In this document: positions 43,967-53,024 of the stretch, one piece after another
Layout of the letters: each line of letters opens with the position of its first letter
Numbering within the stretch: the first letter of the stretch is position 1
Assembly (NCBI RefSeq): GCF_900290275.1
Contig: NZ_LT985323.1
Span: forward strand, 1,203,241-1,267,240
Reading direction: 5' to 3'
DNA: 64,000 nt
From: Prevotella merdae
Lineage (GTDB): Bacteria > Bacteroidota > Bacteroidia > Bacteroidales > Bacteroidaceae
Program-made: the position numbers and the translations under genes
Notes under the pieces: generated by a model
Seen by the model: the letters and a program-made list of their open reading frames with translations, nothing else
What the model was told of the DNA's origin: nothing
The model's database searches: none

Positions 43967-46900
43967 TTACATCATCATTGGAGGTGGCGGTGGGGGAGGA
44001 GTACCTGTCATGAAGATGCAAGCAAGCTCGGGCACAGTACCAGCTGCAGCCCATCCTGCCATACCATCCTTCCATACGTATGTCTGCTTGTTAAGAGTGC
44101 CGGCAGCAACTTGCTGTTTAAGCTGAGCAACATCAAACGGACCCGACTGCTGGTTGTTGGCATATACATAGTATTGCTGTGTTGGTGGTGGAGGAGGTGG
44201 GCATCCGCCACCAGTTGTAGGACCAACATTCTGTGTAGTCTGCGTTGTTGTGGCAGTTTGCTGACCTGCAGGGTGCTCCAAAGCCTCAAGCATTTGGTTT
44301 ATTTCAACTTTCTCCGCGTCAGTTGCTACATAAAGCGAAGGCAAGTATCCCAGTTTCTCGCATGTTTGCTTATTGGCAGGGAGGAATCCCTTATAGTCCT
44401 CAAGCTGAGTTTCGAATCGAGCAACCTTGCCTTGTTTAGAAGCCATGAGCTTGTCGTAGTTCTGCTTGAGTGTGTATACCGATTGTAAATAGCGTGGGGT
44501 AAGCATTGTCTCGAGAGTGATAACTACAATCTCGTTGCTGTTTCCACCCCTTGATACCTTGATGCTGCCTTCAGGCGTGAGACTCTTAATAAGGTCTTCA
44601 ACCTTCTGGAGGAAAGCCTTGTCGACATCATAGTCAGGCAAGATGACAAACATAGTAGAACGAACCTTAGGACCGTTGTTAACCTCTACATCGCGGTGCT
44701 TGTTAAGTATCGCTGCATGACGTACAAGGCGACCGAGTTTCTCGCGTAGACCTTCGTCGTTGCCACTAAACTCATCGTGCAGTTTCTGTATGATGTTAAC
44801 GCCAATAAGCTTTTCATATCCCGGTATGTAGTCGCGACCAATCTCGTTGGTGAAGAAGTTGGAAGCCTCGCGCAGACCCTCGTTCTCAAGCATGCTGATT
44901 ATGTTGCCCGTCTTAAGTTTCTCGGATACCTCGCGGAAGTTGGGCTTGTCAGGGTTAAGAATGCCCATGATGCCTGCAGTAGTTATCTTGATACGCTCGT
45001 CGTTGTCATGCTCGTTGGCAATACAACCCTGCTGTATTGTGTGAACCTTTTGCGGGTCATAGTTCTTGATGACAACACCCTTGAGGCTTTGGTTCTCCTC
45101 AGTCTCTGCAATGCAGCGGCTGTTAATGGCACCAGAGAGAGTCTCGTAAGCATTCTTGAACTGTGCAATAGTATTGTCGATATCGCTCTTTGTAACCATA
45201 AGAGCATTGATAAGGTCGTCTATCAACAGTTTGGCAAAGCCATAGCTCTCCTTCCAGGTCATAAGGATGTATTTCTCCTTAACGGCAGCGGTGAACTTCT
45301 GCGAAAGAACGTTCTTGTTGTTGCCACCCATAGCAGCAATAAGCTTACCACCAAGACCTATGTCGCACCAATCCTTGTTGAGCTGTTCCATAGCAACATT
45401 GCGACGCTTAATCTCGTCGTCGGCAGAAGCAGCAAGCTTAACAAGGTTGGCTTTCTCCTCTTCCAGGTAACCAAGTAATGTCTGTACTATACCACTTAGC
45501 TGTACGAGTGAACGTTCGCCGCTCTCCCAAAGCTGAAGCAAGTCTTTGTTGATGTTTTCAATAATAGCCTGCACAATAGCTTCGCGACCAAATCGAGCCT
45601 TCTTTTCATAGAAAGTAGTAACACCATTCTGTCCTACCTCTGCTATTGGGCGGAAGTCCTTATCGAAGAAACGCTTAGTCTTGTTGCGTATGGCAACAAA
45701 CTTATCCTTATGCTCAATCTCGTTGTTGGCAAGAACCTCGCGTGCGAATGTATCAACAACGGCATACTCGTCGGCGATAGGCAACCAACCCTCCTTTTTA
45801 TGATCGGGTAGTATAGGCTTAGATAAGCACAGGTGCTCGCGTGATATGCACCACTTCTGCTTCTGCTCAGGCTTTGTGATAAAGGCATAATCGTCGTTGA
45901 CGGTAGGTTCTGACACATAGCCCGACTCGCGAGAAAGATTATTGTAGAGCATCTTGAGCAATGCCTGATTGGCAAATGTATAGCCAAAGTACTCCTTAAT
46001 CTCCTGCTCAGGTATAGCAAGACGCTTTATGCCGAAACTGTTGTACTTGAAGCAATGAGGTGTATCATAGTCGGAATACTTAGGATTCTCACCCTTCTCC
46101 ACATCGTTAAAGAAGTGGGCTGCGCTCTCAGTTCCGTTCTCACCGATACGGCGGTCGCTCAAAGCTACGCCTACCGTCTTCTGATATATCAGTTCGGCAA
46201 TGGTAGATGGGATAACCTTACCAACATCAAATCTAACGCTTTCGCGGTTGGTGTCGGTAATGAGGTAAGCCGAATAGAATGGCAACTCAAGCTCAAGACG
46301 CTCCACATCGTAGTCGCGCTCGCTAAGGTTCCAAGGTTTGAATAGTCCAAGGTCCATAGCCGACAACTCGGTAAGTGCAACATATCCGTTGGGTTGATAA
46401 TTATTGGTAGAAGCCCATGACGGATTAGGATGCTCTTCTGGTAGGAGAAGATAAAGAATGATTTTGTTGCTTGACAAATCGGGGAACTGGCGTCTTAGCT
46501 GCGCAATAACGTCAACAACACTACCAGAGCCAGTACCACCAGCCAAGCCAGCTATAACATGATATGTAATCTTACGTCCATCTGGATTGTAGCTAAGATT
46601 ACGCGCCTTAACGCCAACCATACGGTTGAACTCGGGAGCACCGTTGGCAAAGAGCAAACGTCCAAGGCGACGCTTCTGTCCTGCTGCACCTTCACTGATT
46701 TTAGGATCATTGATAATATTGCGCCAATCATCAGAATTGCCAAGCCAAGGAGCAAGATAAGGGAAACGAGAACGGTTATTAACATAGTCGGCAAGGTTAG
46801 CAGCCGGTATCTTCACGATGCTGTCGGCATCGAGAGCTATGTTGTTGCCCATAACACTCCACTGTGCAGGATCCTTCATCTTGAGATCTTGCTCACTTGA

Positions 46901-47035
46901 GTCTACATACAAATAGTCGAGCCAAAGGTCCTTAGGCTTTACTTCGCCATTGAATCTCTCGTACATTAGTTTTCGGAAAGCAGCAAGAACACGTCCGCCT
47001 GTACCTCCTAGTCCGATAAGCAAATGATTTTCCAT
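43967..47035 (-). CDS. Tubulin/FtsZ-like GTPase with C-terminal polyproline and GYF_2 modules
   Basis: Protein of 1022 residues, cytoplasmic (no signal or TM helix). The N-terminus has the nucleotide-binding glycine loop LLIGLGGTGGRVL (5-17), and the tubulin-type signature AGLAGGTGSGSV lies at 162-173; both are diagnostic of the Tubulin_2 (FtsZ-like) family. The glycine loop, the signature and the length of about 900 residues before the tail separate it from FtsZ (about 380-450 residues). Residues about 450-850 are largely helical. The tail carries GGGCPPPPPPTQQ, a GYF_2 domain (955-1008; YYVYANNQQSGPFDVAQL start, VWKDGMAGW core) and a terminal PPPPPPPMMM. Relatives are discussed as membrane-remodelling cytoskeletal proteins. 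The assigned role here, a filament tied to the envelope by its tail, is inference. A 169-base gap separates it from the upstream three-TM gene. Confidence 0.9.
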   Translation of the reverse strand: MENHLLIGLGGTGGRVLAAFRKLMYERFNGEVKPKDLWLDYLYVDSSEQDLKMKDPAQWSVMGNNIALDADSIVKIPAANLADYVNNRSRFPYLAPWLGNSDDWRNIINDPKISEGAAGQKRRLGRLLFANGAPEFNRMVGVKARNLSYNPDGRKITYHVIAGLAGGTGSGSVVDVIAQLRRQFPDLSSNKIILYLLLPEEHPNPSWASTNNYQPNGYVALTELSAMDLGLFKPWNLSERDYDVERLELELPFYSAYLITDTNRESVRFDVGKVIPSTIAELIYQKTVGVALSDRRIGENGTESAAHFFNDVEKGENPKYSDYDTPHCFKYNSFGIKRLAIPEQEIKEYFGYTFANQALLKMLYNNLSRESGYVSEPTVNDDYAFITKPEQKQKWCISREHLCLSKPILPDHKKEGWLPIADEYAVVDTFAREVLANNEIEHKDKFVAIRNKTKRFFDKDFRPIAEVGQNGVTTFYEKKARFGREAIVQAIIENINKDLLQLWESGERSLVQLSGIVQTLLGYLEEEKANLVKLAASADDEIKRRNVAMEQLNKDWCDIGLGGKLIAAMGGNNKNVLSQKFTAAVKEKYILMTWKESYGFAKLLIDDLINALMVTKSDIDNTIAQFKNAYETLSGAINSRCIAETEENQSLKGVVIKNYDPQKVHTIQQGCIANEHDNDERIKITTAGIMGILNPDKPNFREVSEKLKTGNIISMLENEGLREASNFFTNEIGRDYIPGYEKLIGVNIIQKLHDEFSGNDEGLREKLGRLVRHAAILNKHRDVEVNNGPKVRSTMFVILPDYDVDKAFLQKVEDLIKSLTPEGSIKVSRGGNSNEIVVITLETMLTPRYLQSVYTLKQNYDKLMASKQGKVARFETQLEDYKGFLPANKQTCEKLGYLPSLYVATDAEKVEINQMLEALEHPAGQQTATTTQTTQNVGPTTGGGCPPPPPPTQQYYVYANNQQSGPFDVAQLKQQVAAGTLNKQTYVWKDGMAGWAAAGTVPELACIFMTGTPPPPPPPMMM

Positions 47036-47204
47036 GTTTTTTTCGGTTTTATGTTCTGTTTATTTGTTGCAAGTGTTGAACAGTTTTTGTAGAATTGTCT
47101 GAAATCAGTATAGAGCGCGTATATATAATTGTCAGAATGTCTAAAGCTCGGTTGTTGAATTTAATACCGAGTCGTTAGAGTGTTGAAGCAAGGTTGTATG
47201 GGCA

Positions 47205-47792
47205 TTAAAAGCCCCAGTCAGTACCGCTGCTGCCAGATGAGCCGAAGCAATCGTCTGTGTTAGACGACAAACTCTTTCCGCTTCCCTTGCCAGTACCCGG
47301 AACAATGAGCACCACGAATAATGCTACAACTATCATTCCAAGCATCCACCATACACGGTGCCATATAAAAGAACTGAGGTAGCTACGCATAGTTTCGGCC
47401 ATACGTTCAGGCAATTGACTATAGTCGTTGCCGCCAAAGTCGCAAATACCACAATATGTTCTGATGATAGGAAACTCTTCTCCAACTTTGTCGAGAACCC
47501 ATTGCGACTCGTTTGTGGAGATTGTTCCATATTCGTTTTCGGTAAGTTGCGTGATGTATATCTCGGCAGCGTCTACCATACCTTTTGCCTTGACAGCACC
47601 TATCAGTAACGACGACTGAATAGTGAGTAATACAGCGAGCACCACACCAGTAATGAAGAAAGGAATAGTGCGTACAATGTTTTTATTGTATTCTTTCAGA
47701 AAGAAATACATAATAGCCATAAGTGTGGCTGTGACAAGAAGACCGTATAAGATGCAGCTTGCCCCCGTCTGGAAAAGGTTGTATATTGTCAT
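47205..47792 (-). CDS. Three-TM membrane protein, first gene of the tubulin-like operon
   Basis: Protein of 195 residues with TM helices at about 11-30, 42-65 and 145-168. A non-membrane segment between the second and third (about 66-140) has a YCGICDFGG motif with two Cys. The C-terminal tail is rich in Gly and Ser (about 169-195) and ends DWGF. It has no known family that I can name. Co-direction with the tubulin-like gene and a plausible promoter upstream (47893-47900) suggest it belongs to the same unit, although the 169-base gap leaves room for a second promoter. Confidence 0.75.
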   Translation of the reverse strand: MTIYNLFQTGASCILYGLLVTATLMAIMYFFLKEYNKNIVRTIPFFITGVVLAVLLTIQSSLLIGAVKAKGMVDAAEIYITQLTENEYGTISTNESQWVLDKVGEEFPIIRTYCGICDFGGNDYSQLPERMAETMRSYLSSFIWHRVWWMLGMIVVALFVVLIVPGTGKGSGKSLSSNTDDCFGSSGSSGTDWGF

Positions 47793-47892
47793 AATCAGTT
47801 AGATTTCTGTGGTTAATATATTATATGGTTAGGGTGATTGCGAGTTGTCTCGAATTTTGTGCTTTATTGAGTGAGAGTGAGGTGTTACACCG

Positions 47893-47900
47893 CAAAGTTA
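47893..47900 (-). promoter_or_regulatory. Probable promoter of the tubulin-like operon (-7 element)
   Basis: On the minus strand TAACTTTG (47900-47893) matches TAnnTTTG; a TTTC 18 bases upstream could stand for TTTG. The start codon at 47792 is about 100 bases away. Confidence 0.55.
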
Positions 47901-48135
47901 TAATAATTTTTGCAATAGAGAAAGTAATGTAGAGGAAAAGTTACACTTTTGTACGAATAGAACCCTTTTTTTACCGTATGACACTAATAGTTGTCGTAGT
48001 GTTGTCTTTTCTTTTAACAAGTAGGTAGAGCAACCAAGCTTACAGATAAGCCAAACATCAACAAAAATAAGTGGCTATCGCCCTTTTTATTGCAAATAAT
48101 CCACTTTCAAGTACGTCTAAGTGGAAAAAGATGTG

Positions 48136-48143
48136 TATATTTG
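48136..48143 (+). promoter_or_regulatory. Probable promoter of the glycan-modification genes (-7 element)
   Basis: TATATTTG at 48136-48143, 41 bases before the first start codon. The -33 element is not clear. Confidence 0.5.
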
Positions 48144-48184
48144 CCGTAAAAATCTTTAATATACATATTATATATATTCTTTAG

Positions 48185-50011
48185 ATGAAATTTATTAAAA
48201 TGATAAGGCGTATACTCGAATTAGTTATGCTGCCATTGCGCCGTAACTGGTCGTTCTTCGTGTTTATGTATCTGCTCGGCTGTGTTACGGCATGGGCAAC
48301 GTTGCCTAATGCGCGTGGTGCAAGGCTTTATGACAATCTTTATCCCGAACTCTTCTTTGACGTGTATGTGCTTGCAGCTATACTTACAGTGTTGCCACAT
48401 AAGGTGCGTATATGGGTAAGAGGAGTGTTTTATGCGGCATTATACATGGCATCCATTGTGGATGTATATTGCTTTGTAAAGTTTCAGTCGACATTGACAC
48501 CTACAATGCTATTGCTTGTAGGCGAGACAGACACGCGTGAGGCAAGCGAGTTCTTAAGCTCGTGTGTGTCGCCAGATATATTGTTGAGCAATGTAGGTTG
48601 GGTACTTATGCTGCTCTTAATACATATATTAATGACGTTGCGCCTGCGTTTCCCACATTTTATACCTAAGGACTGGTGTCGACTGGTGCGCTCCATACAT
48701 GCACGTGGCATATACTTCATGCGCCGAGTACGCCCTGTTACAGAGGTAGCTGTGCTTGTGATGCTTGTAGTGTCGATAGTACTTAGCGCGCACAATAAGG
48801 CAGCCACCTTTAAACTTATGACAGGCAAGACTATAGGCGAGGTGGAACACACCCTTACAGAATCAAAGCATGCTGTGCTTTATCAGCCTATATACCGCTT
48901 GGTGTTCAGTGTGTATGCCAATACGCTAACGGCAAAGCAGGTAGACCGCCTTGTAGCAACTGTGGATAAGGTAAAGGTAGACTCGTGCTCATTCCGATCG
49001 CCTAACATCATACTTATAATAGGCGAGAGCTACAACCGTCATCACTCAAGTCAGTATGGCTATGTAATGCCAACAACACCGCGCCAGCAAAAGATGGAGA
49101 AGCGCGGACGCCTTGTTAAGTATACCGATGTGGTTAGTCCGTGGAATCTTACAAGTTTTGTATTCAAGCATATCTTCTCTACATATACTGTAGGAGATAA
49201 AGGCGAGTGGTGTGACTATCCGCTCTTCCCGGCTGTGTTCCGTAAGGCAGGCTATCATGTAACCTTCATTACCAACCAGTTCTTGCCCAAGGCAAAAGAG
49301 GCTGTATACGACTTTAGCGGAGGATTCTTCTTGAATAATCCCAAGCTGTCGGCGGCTCAGTTTGACTCGCGCAATACAAAACTACATGAGTTTGACGAGG
49401 ATTTGTTGCGTGACTATGAGGAATTGCAAAGCCAAAACCGCGACAACAATCTTATTATATTCCATCTCTTAGGACAGCATGTGCAATATAGACAGCGCTC
49501 GCCAAAGGACAGAAAGAAGTTTAAGGGCGATGATTATAAGGAACTAAAGCCAAATCTGAATGCACGCGAACGCCAAACACTTGCCGACTATGACAACGCT
49601 ATACTGTACAACGACTCCGTTGTTACGGAGATAGTGAAGAAGTTTGAGAACGAGGATGCCATAGTGTTGTATGTTCCCGACCATGGTGAGGAATGCTACG
49701 AAGGCGACATGCACTTCTTCTGTCGTATGCACTCGGCAAAGGTAGACGCACGTTTGGCACATGCCGAGTTTGACATACCTATGTGGATATGGTGCTCGCG
49801 CAAGTATATAAAGCGACATCACGAGATATTCCGTGAGGTAGTAAATGCGCGTAACCGCAAATTTATGACTGATGCGCTGCCGCATCTGCTGATGTATCTT
49901 GCTGGTATAGACTGTCCTTACTATAAAGACTCGCTCAATCTGCTGTCGCCCGAATACAACGAGAGTAGACCGAGAATACTAAAGGGAACAGCTGACTATG
50001 ACAAGTTGTGA
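48185..50011 (+). CDS. Phosphoethanolamine-transferase-like membrane sulfatase-fold protein
   Basis: Inner-membrane enzyme of 608 residues with an N-terminal bundle of about five TM helices (roughly 22-42, 58-72, 78-97, 132-152, 185-203) and a periplasmic alkaline-phosphatase-type domain (about 272-590). The catalytic loop IIGESYNRHHSSQYGY starts at about 278, with Glu281 and a Ser/Tyr region where EptA-type enzymes carry the nucleophile. VPDHGEECY (about 498-506) gives the Asp-His metal ligands. The family transfers phosphoethanolamine from phosphatidylethanolamine to lipid A, core sugars or other glycans. The acceptor here is unknown; the following acyltransferase and glycosyltransferase genes point to a surface glycolipid. 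Confidence 0.87.
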   Translation: MKFIKMIRRILELVMLPLRRNWSFFVFMYLLGCVTAWATLPNARGARLYDNLYPELFFDVYVLAAILTVLPHKVRIWVRGVFYAALYMASIVDVYCFVKFQSTLTPTMLLLVGETDTREASEFLSSCVSPDILLSNVGWVLMLLLIHILMTLRLRFPHFIPKDWCRLVRSIHARGIYFMRRVRPVTEVAVLVMLVVSIVLSAHNKAATFKLMTGKTIGEVEHTLTESKHAVLYQPIYRLVFSVYANTLTAKQVDRLVATVDKVKVDSCSFRSPNIILIIGESYNRHHSSQYGYVMPTTPRQQKMEKRGRLVKYTDVVSPWNLTSFVFKHIFSTYTVGDKGEWCDYPLFPAVFRKAGYHVTFITNQFLPKAKEAVYDFSGGFFLNNPKLSAAQFDSRNTKLHEFDEDLLRDYEELQSQNRDNNLIIFHLLGQHVQYRQRSPKDRKKFKGDDYKELKPNLNARERQTLADYDNAILYNDSVVTEIVKKFENEDAIVLYVPDHGEECYEGDMHFFCRMHSAKVDARLAHAEFDIPMWIWCSRKYIKRHHEIFREVVNARNRKFMTDALPHLLMYLAGIDCPYYKDSLNLLSPEYNESRPRILKGTADYDKL

Positions 50012-50071
50012 ATTAGGAATTAGCAACTCTCAACTCTCAACTCTCAACTTTCAACTCTCAACTCTCAAAAT
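50012..50071. repeat. CA/CT-rich tandem intergenic repeat
   Basis: AATTAGGAATT is followed by about six copies of an AACTCTC unit that run up to the next start codon. It resembles the end of the array at 15978-16163 in unit type, in the AATTAGGAATT or ATTAGGAATT start and in its position between a stop and a start codon. Confidence 0.75.
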
Positions 50072-51118
50072 ATGTTATCACGTACAGAATGTTCCGCCTT
50101 GCGCGGACTCGCAATAATAGGAATCTTCCTGCACAACTACTGCCACTGGCTGGGTTTTGCAGTAAAAGAGAATGAGTATACCTTTACAGTGTCGAAAAGC
50201 TCGCAACTGATACAGGCATTGGCTCATCCCGACTTGAATCTGCCTATACATCTATTGTCGTTCTTTGGACATTATGGTGTGCCGGTGTTTCTCTTTCTAT
50301 CGGCTTATGGCCTGGTTATGAAATATGAGAACCGTGGAGGTGTAAAGCCATCTGCTAAGCAGACATCCTTTCTGCCATTCATCAAGCACCACTACGTTAA
50401 GTTGTTCAAGATGATGATAGTGGGCTTTGTAATATTCACCATGGTAGACGCCATAACACCCGGTCCGCATAAGTATCAGGTGATGGATATATTGGGACAG
50501 CTATTCATGTTCAACAACATTATGCCCGATCCCGACCATATAATATGGCCAGGTCCATACTGGTTCTTCGGACTGATGATGCAGCTGTATATAGTATATA
50601 GACTGATACTTTGGCGTCGTGCCGACATATTTGCAATCTTGCTAATTGTGGCATGTTGGGCATTGCAGGCATTCTGCGACCCAGAAGGCGATACACTCAA
50701 TCGTATACGCTACAACTTTATGGGTGGTGTGCTGCCATTTTGTGCTGGATTGTTGTATGCACGTAGAGGCAAGACAATGTCGCATGCCTTTTGGGTGACA
50801 GAGACAATAGTGAGCATTGCCATAGTGTTCTTCTTCAGCTTTAACTTCCAGATGTGGCTTTGGGCTCCATTGTTTGTGTGCTCAGCATCTGTAGGATTGG
50901 CTAAGCTTATGCCACGCAGAATAAACGAGTGGATAGCATGGATGGGTGGCATATCTGCAGCACTCTTTGTGCTTCATCCTATAACACGCAAGATATTTAT
51001 ACCAATATCACGCCATGGCGATGTGTACACCGGACTGCTGCTGTATATAGTAGCGTCAGTAGCACTGGCATGGTTCTATCACAACTTCTCGAAATTGCGT
51101 TCAGATAAGAAATCATAA
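50072..51118 (+). CDS. Acyltransferase-3 family membrane protein (1 of 4)
   Basis: Integral membrane acyltransferase of 348 residues. The N-terminal family pattern is ECSALRGLAIIGIFLHNYCHW with the catalytic His of this fold near residue 21. About ten TM helices follow, with GHYGVPVFLFLSAYG (about 73-87) as the second conserved block. These enzymes O-acylate (often acetylate) sugars of surface glycans. The stop overlaps the next start codon by one base (TAATG), so the two are translationally coupled. Confidence 0.88.
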   Translation: MLSRTECSALRGLAIIGIFLHNYCHWLGFAVKENEYTFTVSKSSQLIQALAHPDLNLPIHLLSFFGHYGVPVFLFLSAYGLVMKYENRGGVKPSAKQTSFLPFIKHHYVKLFKMMIVGFVIFTMVDAITPGPHKYQVMDILGQLFMFNNIMPDPDHIIWPGPYWFFGLMMQLYIVYRLILWRRADIFAILLIVACWALQAFCDPEGDTLNRIRYNFMGGVLPFCAGLLYARRGKTMSHAFWVTETIVSIAIVFFFSFNFQMWLWAPLFVCSASVGLAKLMPRRINEWIAWMGGISAALFVLHPITRKIFIPISRHGDVYTGLLLYIVASVALAWFYHNFSKLRSDKKS

Positions 51119-52143
51119 TGAAAATACCGAACATTGAACTTGGAAACATATCACGTTATCGTGCCGAGCAGATGGGAGCAGCAATGCTCTTCGTCATACT
51201 CTTTCATGTGGCTCTTGACCGTGGCGATCCATTCTATGGATTGCGACGTTGTGGAAATGTGGGTGTAGATATATTCTTGTTCCTTAGTGGTGTAGGACTT
51301 TGGTTTGCATGGACCAAGACACCTTGTATAAGTCATTTTTATCGTCGGCGTTTGTTGCGCATATTGCCTACATGGCTTGTATGTTCTACAGCGTTTTATC
51401 TGCCAGACTATCTTGGAGCACGACGCTACTCGCAGAGTATTGTTGACCTTATAGACGACATAACAATAAACTGGGACTTCTGGTTGCACGATGAGCTAAC
51501 GTTCTGGTATGTGCCAGCCATTATGTTGTTGTATCTCTTGGCACCGTGGTATATGATGCTTGTACAGCGACATCCCATATACCGTTGGCTGCCTTTACTA
51601 ATGGTTGTATGGTGTGTTATGGTGCAATGGGTATTGCCTATACATCATGCTGTAGGCCATTTGGAGATATTCTGGAGTCGTGTACCGATATTCTTTATCG
51701 GTATCAACTTTGGCGTTTTAGTAAAAGAGAAGCGCACTATTGGCAGCGATGCGGTGTGGCTGTTGCTGATTACATTTGCCATGACATTCGGCACATGCCT
51801 TTATCTCGAACAGGTAAGACATGGCAACTTTCCGCTATTTGTAGAGCGTATGTTGTACATACCCTTTACTGTTTGCTCGGTATTGGTAATGAACCGTATC
51901 TTCCGTCGCACACCAGAATGGTTGAACCGTGCTTTCCGTTTGGTAGGAGCATTGAGTCTGGAGGCTTATCTCATACATATACACTTTGTGCTTGTATATG
52001 TACAGCCTTGCGGATTGGGCTATTGGGGAACCTTTGCTGTAACGGTGGCCATAACATTGCCATTGGCATGGCTGCTGCAACGCAGCATAGGGTTGATAGA
52101 GAGATTTTTTCAAGTAAGAAACTGTAAAAAACAAACTATATGA
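51118..52143 (+). CDS. Acyltransferase-3 family membrane protein (2 of 4)
   Basis: Integral membrane protein of 341 residues with the acyltransferase-3 layout: RAEQMGAAMLFVILFHVALD at residues 15-34 (His30 in the catalytic position), CGNVGVDIFLFLSGVGLWF (about 46-64) and some ten TM helices. It overlaps its upstream paralogue by one base and its downstream UbiA-type neighbour by four (ATGA). Overlaps this tight indicate one operon from about 50 kb onward. The acyl donor and glycan acceptor are unknown. Confidence 0.87.
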   Translation: MKIPNIELGNISRYRAEQMGAAMLFVILFHVALDRGDPFYGLRRCGNVGVDIFLFLSGVGLWFAWTKTPCISHFYRRRLLRILPTWLVCSTAFYLPDYLGARRYSQSIVDLIDDITINWDFWLHDELTFWYVPAIMLLYLLAPWYMMLVQRHPIYRWLPLLMVVWCVMVQWVLPIHHAVGHLEIFWSRVPIFFIGINFGVLVKEKRTIGSDAVWLLLITFAMTFGTCLYLEQVRHGNFPLFVERMLYIPFTVCSVLVMNRIFRRTPEWLNRAFRLVGALSLEAYLIHIHFVLVYVQPCGLGYWGTFAVTVAITLPLAWLLQRSIGLIERFFQVRNCKKQTI

Positions 52144-53024
52144 TAAAGGACATACTACGCCTAACGCGTCCAAAACAGTGGATAAAGAACTTCTTTGTGT
52201 TTATCCCAATGTTCTTCGGCGGCGAATTGTTTAATATCCACTCTATGTGGCTCACCGCTTTGACCTTCTTTGCATTCAGTCTTGTGGCATCGTCAATATA
52301 TTGCTACAACGACATAGTAGATGTTGATGCCGACCGCAATCATCCGGTAAAGTGTCACCGTCCTATAGCGTCGGGGGCTTTAAGCATACGTATGGGTTAT
52401 ACGCTTATGGCTGTTACCTTCATGTTAGGAGTAGGTGTTATGCTACTTTTACCGCCAGAGGTAAAGAGTGAGGTAATGGCTGTTGTGGTGTTCTACTATG
52501 TGCTAAACCTTTCATACTGCTCAAAGCTTAAGCAGTATGCCATACTTGATGTATGTATTGTGGCTTTCGGCTTTGTGTTGCGCATACTTGCCGGAGGCTT
52601 TGCATGCGAGTTGGCTCTTAGCAACTGGATAGTTATTATGACCTTCTTGCTAACCCTCTTCATGTCGTTTGCTAAGCGACGCGACGATGTATTACGTATG
52701 AACGAGACAGGAGAGGCACCACGCAAGAACACCGTGCGCTATAATCTAACATTCATCAACCAAGCCATTACTATCACGGCATCGGTTACGCTTGTATGTT
52801 ATATAATGTATTGTGTGTCGCCTGATGTGGTAGAGCGTTTCGAGACACCTTATTTATATCTTACGTTTGTATTTGTGCTGCTCGGACTGTTGCGTTACAT
52901 ACAGATAGCTGTTGTAGATAAGAAGAGTGGTGACCCAACAAAGATTATCTTGCGCGACCATTTCTCGCAGGTGATAGTTGTGGCATGGACACTTACATTC
53001 CTTGTGATGATATACGTGATATGA
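52140..53024 (+). CDS. UbiA-family prenyltransferase, decaprenyl-phosphate phosphoribosyltransferase-like
   Basis: Integral membrane protein of 294 residues with about eight TM helices. The first Asp-rich motif is NDIVDVDADRNHP (57-69), followed by KCHRPIASG (71-79). This pattern, with short loops and the HRPIASG motif, is that of the group that transfers phosphoribose from PRPP to polyprenyl phosphate (the mycobacterial DPPR synthase type), not of quinone prenyltransferases. The next gene encodes a HAD phosphatase (ATGA overlap), the expected partner for removing the 5-phosphate. The product would be a polyprenyl-phosphoribose sugar donor. Confidence 0.85.
   Translation: MIKDILRLTRPKQWIKNFFVFIPMFFGGELFNIHSMWLTALTFFAFSLVASSIYCYNDIVDVDADRNHPVKCHRPIASGALSIRMGYTLMAVTFMLGVGVMLLLPPEVKSEVMAVVVFYYVLNLSYCSKLKQYAILDVCIVAFGFVLRILAGGFACELALSNWIVIMTFLLTLFMSFAKRRDDVLRMNETGEAPRKNTVRYNLTFINQAITITASVTLVCYIMYCVSPDVVERFETPYLYLTFVFVLLGLLRYIQIAVVDKKSGDPTKIILRDHFSQVIVVAWTLTFLVMIYVI

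Larger units (their letters stand above)
47793..48184. other. Divergent promoter region
   Basis: This 392-bp gap separates the minus-strand tubulin-like operon from the plus-strand glycan region. It contains a minus-strand -7 element (47893-47900) and a plus-strand -7 element (48136-48143). The stretch between them (about 47905-48130) has scattered short A/T runs but no coding frame, strong hairpin or recognised RNA. Confidence 0.6.

Noticed and set aside
43967-47035. Cell-division protein FtsZ
   Set aside because: The protein is more than twice as long as FtsZ, the glycine-loop and signature contexts differ, and it carries GYF_2 and polyproline tails. No ftsA/ftsQ/mur genes are adjacent.
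48185-50011. Lipoteichoic acid synthase
   Set aside because: The fold family is shared, but the organism is a Gram-negative Bacteroidota member and the GESYNR-type loop with five N-terminal TM helices fits the phosphoethanolamine-transferase group better.
50012-50071. CRISPR-like array of short repeats
   Set aside because: The units are about seven bases and directly tandem, with no spacers and no cas genes.
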